Assembly (NCBI RefSeq): GCF_963665675.1
Contig: NZ_OY762426.1
Coordinates: 2,728,001-2,792,000 of the forward strand
DNA length: 64,000 bases
Origin: an uncultured Methanolobus sp.
GTDB taxonomy: Archaea > Halobacteriota > Methanosarcinia > Methanosarcinales > Methanosarcinaceae
Reading direction: 5' to 3'
This document shows positions 56,722-64,000 of this stretch, piece by piece. Made by a program: the position numbers and the translations under genes. The notes under the pieces were generated by a model that searched no databases, was not told the origin of the DNA, and was given only the letters and a program-made list of their open reading frames with translations. Within the stretch, counting starts at the first letter, position 1, and each line of letters starts with the position of its first letter.

Positions 56722-57351
56722 TCATAACACCTCTACATCAGAATCAAAGATGGAATTGCCACTTGGTATGTGTACAAGAGTAACAGTGATGAAATCACCT
56801 GAACTGACATTTTGCCAGTCTGCTATAACAGCTTCTATTCCGCAGGCATCATCTTTGGGAACATCATCTTCATTGCCTTCAGCAATCATTACTACTCCCG
56901 GCTTGAGGACATAGTTTCCGAAATTAACTTCCTCATCCGTACCAAAATCACCCATCGCAGGATTACTCCAGTAAGGAGAAACACTGGGTATTGTTGGAGT
57001 GCCACCATTAATCAAATATGTATTTGATGAGTTCGGATAGACTTCTGTCATACTGAACTTGCTGTTGTCAACAGCATAAGTGGTGATAATCTTGAGATCC
57101 CTTGTATCAATAGAATCTCCGGTTATCTCTTTAATTTTCATAAAAGAGATATTCTCACCGCCTATGTCCACACCTTTTTTTATCTGTACTTCAAATGTTG
57201 CAGTAGGTGCTGTTTTTGTGACACCTGCAAGTCCACCGGCATATGAACTCACAGCTGCCGCCAGAATCACCGTGACCACCACCATCAACATAACACCAAT
57301 GACGGGGGATGCAGCCTTATTATTGTTAATAACCGTGTTTCGTAGTTTCAT
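56722..57351 (-). CDS. Archaeal type IV pilin, long (A) type, copy 1
   Basis: The 209-residue pilin is first in the cluster (GGAG 6 nt before the ATG). Leader KLRNTVINNNKA, helix ASPVIGVMLMVVVTVILAAA, head with MKIKEITGDSIDTRDLKIIT, IPSVSPYWSNPAMGDFG and a VTLVHIPSGNSIFDSDVEVL end. The shared features with 55528-56214 show these two are recent paralogues. Confidence 0.85.
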   Translation of the reverse strand: MKLRNTVINNNKAASPVIGVMLMVVVTVILAAAVSSYAGGLAGVTKTAPTATFEVQIKKGVDIGGENISFMKIKEITGDSIDTRDLKIITTYAVDNSKFSMTEVYPNSSNTYLINGGTPTIPSVSPYWSNPAMGDFGTDEEVNFGNYVLKPGVVMIAEGNEDDVPKDDACGIEAVIADWQNVSSGDFITVTLVHIPSGNSIFDSDVEVL

Positions 57352-57503
57352 ATATTACTCCACCTTACAATATCAATAAAAAAATCTAAAGATAATTTTT
57401 CTTTACTAAAAGGGGGTCATAATTACAAGTATATAAAACAGATATATTGGATTAGAACTATTAGTTAAAAAGATAATACATAAATTATTTCATTGAGCCG
57501 ATT

Positions 57504-57536
57504 AAAATAAAGAATAGAGAAGGAAAAATCCTTCTC
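57504..57536 (-). terminator. Hairpin terminator after the PKD protein gene
   Basis: GAGAAGGA at 57517-57524 pairs with TCCTTCTC at 57529-57536; on the minus strand a T-rich run follows. Confidence 0.55.
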
Positions 57537-57546
57537 ATTAGCCAAT

Positions 57547-59139
57547 TTAACTTACTTCAGCCCAGAAAACAAGCTTACCTTCCATAGAACCAATGCCTAT
57601 GAAATCATCCGGAACATCCAGAGAAACCTGTACGGACTCTGTTGTTTCAGAGTCAACAACGTTTGAATATCCATCCCATGTCCCGGAGTTAAGCGCCAGT
57701 CCGTCTTCATAAAGACCTTTTGCAACATCTGTCACCTGTGCTGTTACTTTAGTATCCGTAGCACCCTTGTTCTTGATGTGAAGCGTATGTTCACTACTCT
57801 GTTCACCAGCAGATAAGGTACCGAAATTCAGTGCACCCGGAGTGACTTCAATTGAGATGGCAGGAATGATAGTTGCACTAAGGGAAACAGCAGTGGCTTC
57901 ATAAGAATCATAATCGCCACCGCCCCCTTCAGCACCAACAGTAATGTAACCTGTTTCTGTTAACGAAGTGCTGTCGCTGCCATCAGATACAACCAGTTTT
58001 ACCGTATACGTACCATTTTCAGTGTAGATGTAAACAGGATTTCTTTCTGTCGAATCTATTGTTCCATCGTTATCAAAGTCCCATTTCCATGAAGTGATAG
58101 TAGTCCCGGATGCAGTAGAAAGATCAGTAAATTTAACTGAAAGTGGCGCCTGACCTGAAGTAACATTCGCTGTAAAATCTGCTTCTAATGTAGTAGAACT
58201 ACTGCCACTTTTAACAGAGATATAATCGCTTTTTGTTACAGAGTCACTATTACCGTTACCATAAGCTGTCAGTTTGACTGTATAATCTCCTGAACTGGTA
58301 TATGTATGGACCGGATTCTGTTCAGTGGAATCAACATCTCCATCTCCATCAAAATCCCATTCCCAGGACACTGCACCGTTGGTAGTATCTGTGAACGTTA
58401 CTGTTAAAGGTGCAGTTCCGGAAGTGACACTTGCAGAAAAACCAGCATCTAATGATACCGTAATGTAGTCTGTTTTTGTTTCAGTATCGCTGCCGTCTCC
58501 ATCTGATACCCTTAGTGCTACTGTGTACACACCAGCTTCTGTATATGTATATTCAGGATTCTGTTCAGTGGAATCAACATTTCCATCTCCATCAAAATCC
58601 CATTGCCAGGATATCGCAGAAGTTGAAGTGTCTGTAAATTTTACTGTCAGGGGCGCGTCACCTGATGTAACATTTGATGTGAAACCAGCAGCCACATCAA
58701 TAACTGTGATTTGATTGTCCCCAGCTATGATAACATCATCAACTCCATATGCAGAAGCAACACCTGATATCGGATAAGTCCCAGCTTCAGCATCCTCTGG
58801 CACAGTGAGATCATATATTACTGTTTTGTTCTTACCCGCTTTCAGGGATCCTGACCATACCCATTCCATTGTTTCATACTTAAATGTACCAGTATCCGAT
58901 ACTTCAGTCACTTCCCAGCCAGATGGAATATTCTCTTCGATTGCCGGAGCAGGTAGATATTGATTAGCAGTCAATACAACTGTAACTCTTACCGTATCAC
59001 CTGCACATACTTCATCATCTGATAGCGTCCTGCTAGCCGTATATTCTCCTGCAGCCATGGCAGGCATCGCAAGCATACTCAGCAAAAAGAACGTAATCAT
59101 AAGAATTGAAAAAATTCTTTTTGGGTTTTTAGAATTCAT
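57547..59139 (-). CDS. Exported surface protein with three PKD domains
   Basis: The product is about 530 residues from the ATG at 59139 (GGAG 5 nt upstream; the frame runs 15 codons further without a ribosome site). A signal peptide (RIFSILMITFFLLSMLAMPA) is followed by a beta domain related to DUF11/alpha-sandwich folds. Three PKD domains follow, each with WxWDFDxDGxxDSTExNPxYxY, at about 155-230, 235-310 and 325-405. The C-terminal sandwich is about 420-530. PKD repeats are common in Methanosarcinales S-layer and adhesion proteins. It lies just downstream of, and probably with, the next gene. Confidence 0.82.
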   Translation of the reverse strand: MNSKNPKRIFSILMITFFLLSMLAMPAMAAGEYTASRTLSDDEVCAGDTVRVTVVLTANQYLPAPAIEENIPSGWEVTEVSDTGTFKYETMEWVWSGSLKAGKNKTVIYDLTVPEDAEAGTYPISGVASAYGVDDVIIAGDNQITVIDVAAGFTSNVTSGDAPLTVKFTDTSTSAISWQWDFDGDGNVDSTEQNPEYTYTEAGVYTVALRVSDGDGSDTETKTDYITVSLDAGFSASVTSGTAPLTVTFTDTTNGAVSWEWDFDGDGDVDSTEQNPVHTYTSSGDYTVKLTAYGNGNSDSVTKSDYISVKSGSSSTTLEADFTANVTSGQAPLSVKFTDLSTASGTTITSWKWDFDNDGTIDSTERNPVYIYTENGTYTVKLVVSDGSDSTSLTETGYITVGAEGGGGDYDSYEATAVSLSATIIPAISIEVTPGALNFGTLSAGEQSSEHTLHIKNKGATDTKVTAQVTDVAKGLYEDGLALNSGTWDGYSNVVDSETTESVQVSLDVPDDFIGIGSMEGKLVFWAEVS

Positions 59140-59168
59140 GTTTTCTCCTATATTGTTAAAATAATTGT

Positions 59169-61886
59169 TTAGCCTTCTAGCCACTCATGAATAAGTTCTT
59201 GTAATCGGTCAGTTGTTACTACTTCTCCGGATTCTGTTGTTGAAATATTATCTAGCCAATAGTGAATAGCTTCCTGAAGTTCATCAGTAGTTATGTTAAC
59301 CCCGTTTTCTGAAGTGGAATCATCCCAGATATTCCAGTCATCATGAGTTGCAACATCGATATAAGCATCTTTTACCTCAGTATCAGTTCCTTCATCAGTA
59401 GTTATTTTTAAAGAGACAGTATATTCTCCGGCATATTCATACACATGAACCGGATTTTGCTCAGTAGAGTCAATAACCCCATCATTATCAAAATCCCACT
59501 GCCATCCGGTGATATTACCTACTGACACATCTGTGAAAGATACGGATAGGGGTACGTCTCCTGAAGAAACGTTACTTGTGAATTCTGCACGTGAACCAGA
59601 GAGTGAACCATAAGCATACACCTTGCCATCTTTTCCAACCGTATACAGAATACTTTCGGAAATTGCAGGACTGGCACCCCCACCTGAAGAACTCCATACA
59701 GTATCCCCGGTATATGCATCAAAGGCATAAATAGCAGTATAATTATACATGGAGGGATCCATTTCCCCCACATAACACTTGCCATCGGCTACTACAGGAG
59801 AACCTGTCCAGCCACCGATACCACCATAGTAACTTGCAGTCGTACTCCAGATCTCTTCACCTGTTACAGCATTAAAACAATATGATTGAAGTTTACTATA
59901 GTCGGGACAACCACCACAAACATAGACATTCCCGTATGCAACCGCAGGACATGAATCCGTCCTTTGTATTGTCTTTCTCCAAAGGACTGTCCCATCATAT
60001 TTATCAACAGCATAAATGTCCCCGTTGCCGATCCAGTTATAGGTTGTGAAATACAGGATATCATTGTAAACACTTGCAGTTCCGGATGCATCGTGTCCTG
60101 TGGGAGTGCTCATATGCCAGATAGTCTCCCCGGTTTCGGCATCTACGCAGTAAACGTCACCTGAGGTTTCAAATTTACAACAGGTAAGATATACCATTCC
60201 ATCAGAATAAGCCGGGGTACCCATTGCAAGACCGTTTACAGATTTAGTCCAGATCGGTGTTCCGTTTTCTTCATATGTACAATGATAACGATAACCGGCA
60301 TAATCGCCCACATATCTTTTACCGTTTACAATCAGATCTCCTCCATTTACGGAATCCGATCTTGCACAATAGACATTTCCTTCATAGTAGCAAGGAGAAG
60401 CCCACGAACCCCATGCTGTGCACCCTCTTCCGAATGTACCTATTGTCTCCCCAGTATACATATCAAGACCTGTTACAGAAGAATCATCATCCCCTGAAGA
60501 TGACATGACAGAATCACCACAGTTAACAAAAACCGTGCCTTCTGCAACCACCGGGGAAGAACTTCCAATTGCATTGATATCATCGCTTACCCACAGAAGA
60601 GTTGAGTCATTCGGAGCATCACCAGGATAGTAACCTGTATGTTGCTCGTCTTTATGGAACTGGAACCAGTCTTCATCAATATCAACACTTTCAGAAACAA
60701 TTGTTGCTGACATTTCATTGTTAGACTCCAGAGTTTCCTCTACATTGTCCTCAATATCAACGACAGCTTTCAAACTGATATCTCCTGATGGAGGCAGCAA
60801 TGTGAATGAAGCCTGAGTACTGCTGCCTGCAGGGAGATATGGTATTACTTCTTCTCCAAGAGATTCATCATCATAATAAAGAACCACTTTAAAAGAATCC
60901 GCATCTGTTTCACCGATGTTTGAAATATTTACTCTTATTCTGTTTGGCTGGTTAGCTACCAGTGATTTGGTGTATAATGAATCCACTACCAAGTCCACTG
61001 GTTCTGAGGCGTCAATGTAAGTCTCAAACGTACTTGCCAGAGGGTATGAATCAGTTCCTGCTCCGGAGGGAACAGTATATGCACTGTCAATTATGCCATC
61101 GTCATTTACATCTGATCCGCTGTCATCCCAATAATTGCCCAGATAGCTTGAAAAAGATTTATCATTGTAAGTATAAGTTATAAATTCAGGAGAGTTCCAT
61201 TCTATGGAAGGCGGGTTCTTTGCTATAATATGTTCTTCATTATCTATGAAGTCATTCAGATATATTTCATTCCCGCTACCTGAACTCCATATATATATAC
61301 CGTATTTGTTCTGCTGGAAAACATTATTGTATACGACACTATTATCACTGTTTGTATAAAGTGAGAGACCGGCACAATTATTATTTATAAAAGTATTTCC
61401 ATGATAGGTACACTCATCACCCAACCCATAAACTGCAAAATAAGTTCCGGTACAATTAGATACAATGTTATTTTGGAAAAGAGTGTTGTCTTCCTTGATA
61501 TAAATACCTGTACTGTATGTAAGTCCCTCAAATTTGCATTTGCTAATTTCACAACCAGTGGATTTAACTTCGACACCCTTAGGACTGTTGACTATAGTCA
61601 CACCTTTAAGGGAGCAATTTTCAGCACTCATTTTTAAGTTCGAACCCGAAAGATCGAAAATAACTTCATTAGCATTTTTTCCTACAACTGATAAACCTTT
61701 TTTGCTGAAAGACACCGCAACGGTGTAACTGCCGGGGTTAAGATAAATTACGTCGTTTTCACGTGCCTCCAACAATGCTTCCGAAAGAGTGGAATCATTG
61801 TAAGCCTGCAATACCGTAGCACCCGACGGGACAATAGTGAGTGATAAAATAATAAACATGAATATCGTTAAAATCCAGCTCCGCAT
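59169..61886 (-). CDS. Multidomain surface protein: beta-helix, CARDB, PQQ-like propeller, PKD, LQ-x-W module
   Basis: The product is about 905 residues from the ATG at 61886 (GGAG 8 nt upstream). Order: signal peptide (WILTIFMFIILSLTIVPSGA); NosD/CASH-type right-handed beta-helix (about 40-255, GIYIWSSGSGNEIYLNDF); a CARDB-like Ig domain (about 285-385); a PQQ-like propeller (about 395-745) with repeated W/Y-blade motifs such as DVYCVDAETGETIWHMS; one PKD domain (about 755-835); and a C-terminal module (DWNIWDDSTSENG, DELQEAIHYWL, TDRLQELIHEWLEG). Several N-x-S/T sites. It is likely cell-surface and carbohydrate-binding or adhesive. Confidence 0.82.
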   Translation of the reverse strand: MRSWILTIFMFIILSLTIVPSGATVLQAYNDSTLSEALLEARENDVIYLNPGSYTVAVSFSKKGLSVVGKNANEVIFDLSGSNLKMSAENCSLKGVTIVNSPKGVEVKSTGCEISKCKFEGLTYSTGIYIKEDNTLFQNNIVSNCTGTYFAVYGLGDECTYHGNTFINNNCAGLSLYTNSDNSVVYNNVFQQNKYGIYIWSSGSGNEIYLNDFIDNEEHIIAKNPPSIEWNSPEFITYTYNDKSFSSYLGNYWDDSGSDVNDDGIIDSAYTVPSGAGTDSYPLASTFETYIDASEPVDLVVDSLYTKSLVANQPNRIRVNISNIGETDADSFKVVLYYDDESLGEEVIPYLPAGSSTQASFTLLPPSGDISLKAVVDIEDNVEETLESNNEMSATIVSESVDIDEDWFQFHKDEQHTGYYPGDAPNDSTLLWVSDDINAIGSSSPVVAEGTVFVNCGDSVMSSSGDDDSSVTGLDMYTGETIGTFGRGCTAWGSWASPCYYEGNVYCARSDSVNGGDLIVNGKRYVGDYAGYRYHCTYEENGTPIWTKSVNGLAMGTPAYSDGMVYLTCCKFETSGDVYCVDAETGETIWHMSTPTGHDASGTASVYNDILYFTTYNWIGNGDIYAVDKYDGTVLWRKTIQRTDSCPAVAYGNVYVCGGCPDYSKLQSYCFNAVTGEEIWSTTASYYGGIGGWTGSPVVADGKCYVGEMDPSMYNYTAIYAFDAYTGDTVWSSSGGGASPAISESILYTVGKDGKVYAYGSLSGSRAEFTSNVSSGDVPLSVSFTDVSVGNITGWQWDFDNDGVIDSTEQNPVHVYEYAGEYTVSLKITTDEGTDTEVKDAYIDVATHDDWNIWDDSTSENGVNITTDELQEAIHYWLDNISTTESGEVVTTDRLQELIHEWLEG

Positions 61887-62449
61887 TTGTAAATCTCCTT
61901 TTACGTATGGTCCTGTAATGATACTGCTTCTGAGACGATTCAGGTATAGTAAACGACCAATCATCCGGTGAAAAGATTCGGCCGGGCCTTACAATATTAC
62001 CAGCTGGATTTCCCCCTACAGCTGCTTTTTTGAGTCACACTGCATAATATGAACGCATGCGTTGAAGCAGATTATCATTGCTTTTTCATTTATTGATTTA
62101 TGGGATATGTTTCACCTTTTATGACTATGGTCGATTTCCCGACCAGTTAACCATTTATCACGTGTGATATCTGAAAGTATATAAACATGCGATTTGCAAT
62201 TACAGTTGTTACCATTTTAGATTATAGACTGTATAAGATGATGAATGGTTTAAACAAAAAAAAAATTTTCAGCATCTTTGCATAAATGCTTACATATATT
62301 ATCCAAAATCAAATATTTATAAACATTGAAGTAATTGTAGGTATGCGCAAAATGTCAGAAGAAATCATTGAATGAAGTAGTAAAAAGAAAAAGTGGCTTT
62401 CAATGATTATTTCTTTCTTCAGGACAGGTTTGCGAGAGAGGTTAAATAA
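61887..62449 (+). promoter_or_regulatory. Gene-free divergent region with promoter of the DUF4430 gene
   Basis: No gene is visible in 563 nt. TTTATAAA at 62316-62323 predicts a start near 62348 and a 100-nt leader; GAGAGG at 62433-62438 is the ribosome site. The left part should hold the minus-strand promoter of the multidomain surface protein, which I cannot place. Confidence 0.4.
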
Positions 62450-63643
62450 ATGAAAACAGAAACAATCGTAAGTATATTTGTAGTTGCACTTCTCAGTGCA
62501 ATGATGGTTGGTACTGCCGCAGCAGAGCCAACCGCAATATTTGACGGAAGTATTGGGTTATATGACGGAACATTTACTTTTGTGCCAGGTAACGATCCTT
62601 CAGCCAACTACAGTGTTGACATGATGACAGCCATGGGCGCACTTGATGCAGCTTCAAATGGCCTGGGTGGCGGGTTTGAATATAATGCAACTGATACATA
62701 TTACCCACTATATGGCTCTTTCGTGCTTGAAAGCATTAATGATATAGAAAATGAGTGGGATACACAAACCAACTCAGGAACATCATGGTTCATTTATGTG
62801 AATGATGAGCTGACAAACTTGGGTATTCCCCAGAATGAGATCGAGATTGGAGACCAGGTAACTTACCTTTACGCCCCATATGAATACACACCATCATATG
62901 AACTGATTATCGACACTGAAAATGCAACCCACATTGTCAACATAATTGTAGAAGAGTCTGTAGCACTCTATAATGGAAAAATTGGATTAGAAGACGGTAC
63001 ATTCACTTTTGTGCCCTGTAACAATGCTTCAGCTAGTTACAATGTTAACACAATGACAGCTATGGGTGCCCTTGACGCAGCTGCAGAAGAAGAAGGCTTT
63101 GCCTATTGTGCATCTGATCTATATTACCCGCTATATGGCTCTTTCCTCCTTGAAAGTATTGAAGGAGTTGAAAATCAGTGGGATACAGTTACCAATTCAG
63201 GAACATCATGGTTCATTTACGTGAATGATGAGCTGACAAACTTGGGTATTCCCCAGAATGATATTGAAGTTGGCGACAAGGTAACATACATTTACGCTCC
63301 ATATGAATACACGCCATCATGGGAATTGATTGTGGACACTGAAAATACAACATACCTTCTTAATATGGATGTCAGATCAGCAGACCCTGAAGTAAATATC
63401 GAAGATATGCAGGACTATGTTGATGGCACAAGTGCTCCTGATTGTGCAAAGTTAATTCTTGACACAAGACTTGACGGTGTAATCCGTTCCCTGGACCGTG
63501 GCCATGACAGAGTAGCTGTCATTAAGCTCAGGAGTTTCAAGAGAGCTGTCGACAGACATGAGGACTGGGGCAACCTTACCTCTGAAGAAGCTGACTACCT
63601 GAAGTCAGAAGCTGATTTCGTCATTGAACAGATACTGGATTGA
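62450..63643 (+). CDS. Exported protein with two DUF4430 (transcobalamin-like) repeats
   Basis: The 397-residue protein has a signal peptide (IVSIFVVALLSAMMVGTAAA) and two repeats of about 141 residues (roughly 27-165 and 168-306). Each has YPLYGSFxLESI, NSGTSWFIYVNDELTNLGIP and a VTYxYAPYEYTPS end, the DUF4430 pattern also found at the C-terminus of transcobalamin and intrinsic factor. The last 85 residues are helical and charged (RLDGVIRSLDRGHDRVAVIK). No anchor is visible. A cobalamin link is suggested by the fold only. It is monocistronic with a strong terminator. Confidence 0.75.
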   Translation: MKTETIVSIFVVALLSAMMVGTAAAEPTAIFDGSIGLYDGTFTFVPGNDPSANYSVDMMTAMGALDAASNGLGGGFEYNATDTYYPLYGSFVLESINDIENEWDTQTNSGTSWFIYVNDELTNLGIPQNEIEIGDQVTYLYAPYEYTPSYELIIDTENATHIVNIIVEESVALYNGKIGLEDGTFTFVPCNNASASYNVNTMTAMGALDAAAEEEGFAYCASDLYYPLYGSFLLESIEGVENQWDTVTNSGTSWFIYVNDELTNLGIPQNDIEVGDKVTYIYAPYEYTPSWELIVDTENTTYLLNMDVRSADPEVNIEDMQDYVDGTSAPDCAKLILDTRLDGVIRSLDRGHDRVAVIKLRSFKRAVDRHEDWGNLTSEEADYLKSEADFVIEQILD

Positions 63644-63672
63644 GAAGGATAAATATCCTTCTTTTTTTTTTT
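63643..63672 (+). terminator. Strong hairpin terminator after the DUF4430 gene
   Basis: AGAAGGATA at 63643-63651 pairs with TATCCTTCT at 63654-63662 around AA, followed by a run of T to 63672. Confidence 0.75.
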
Positions 63673-64000
63673 GGTAAACAAAAAGGACACTTGTTTTATT
63701 GCCCACGCTGCCTGAATAAGCAGTGTAATGGCAGTGCTTCATTGGTTTTGTCAAGATTTCAGTGACGTTACATAGACGCAATGATGATGACTGAACATGT
63801 AGTCACCAGCATATCGTCTTTAACAGATTGTGTTCCGGATTTCTGAATACAACAAAAAAATCCATGATGATTTTTCAACCTTTAGTGACTTTACCAGCTT
63901 GGAAAACACCATTATTGTCTAACTGTGAAAATCCTCTGACTGCAAGTAATTTTGTAAGTCATGGAAAATTCGATATGTTACCCTGAATAACGGGTATTTC
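63673..64000. other. Gene-free right edge of the window
   Basis: No convincing gene. On the minus strand a frame with residues like LLAVRGFSQLDNNGVFQAGK is interrupted by several stop codons, so a decayed gene is possible but unproven. No hairpin or repeat copy recognised. Confidence 0.3.

Noticed and set aside
63778..63800. C/D box small RNA (ATGATGA then CTGA)
   Set aside because: The boxes are only a few bases apart, leaving no room for a guide sequence.
1..64000. CRISPR arrays, rRNA or tRNA genes
   Set aside because: No regularly spaced repeats and no rRNA or tRNA signature were seen on either strand.

Overview
The window is from a methanogenic archaeon of the Methanosarcinaceae type; I favour the Methanolobus/Methanococcoides side but cannot fix the genus. 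Evidence: archaeal promoters (TATA near -27) and GGAGG/GGTGA ribosome sites, archaeal type IV pilins, an archaeosortase with a PEF-CTERM substrate, DUF1616, PKD/NosD surface proteins, and nitrogenase-like and CobN/CbiZ corrinoid genes. No rRNA, tRNA or CRISPR array was seen.

Layout. (1) 1-9114, minus strand, AT-rich: a surface-polysaccharide locus with WbqC-like (cut by the window edge), DUF354, two FemAB-like transferases, a DegT aminotransferase, a hexapeptide acetyltransferase, a GT4 glycosyltransferase, a flippase and a NodB-type deacetylase. (2) 9272-14850: archaeosortase, a degenerate M48 peptidase, a DUF1616/Ig surface protein and a PEF-CTERM protein. (3) 14925-21824: M42 aminopeptidase, a RelE-type toxin-antitoxin pair, and a branched-chain amino-acid operon (LeuA/CimA-like, ilvB, ilvN, ilvC); the first gene has no visible start codon. 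(4) 21856-26385: an IS1634-like element next to small genes, an exported protein, a SUMF1-domain protein and an ArsR-type regulator. (5) 26532-42983: the most striking part. A candidate pseudoknotted RNA precedes a tightly overlapping operon: cbiZ, chlI, chlD, a BtuFCD-type transporter, a 28-codon micro-gene, a NifH-NifD fusion, a NifK/BchB-like subunit, then a CbiK-like protein lacking a key histidine, and cobN. Read as protein families this is a complete three-part chelatase (H, I, D) plus a complete DPOR/nitrogenase-like reductase (L, N, B) plus a tetrapyrrole importer. (6) 43159-48151: a decaying tandem family of small membrane proteins and several exported proteins, two with frameshifts. 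(7) 48244-57351: an archaeal type IV pilus operon and a second cluster of four pilins in an A-B-A-B order, with two copies of a MITE-like element beside them. (8) 57547-63672: PKD, beta-helix/beta-propeller and DUF4430 surface proteins.

Working model for region 5: an imported metallotetrapyrrole (corrinoid, haem or F430-like) is trimmed by CbiZ, has metal inserted or removed by CobN with the ChlI/ChlD ATPases, and has its ring reduced by the NifH-type ATPase and its partner. The families are clear from the sequence; the substrate and the direction of metal transfer are inference.
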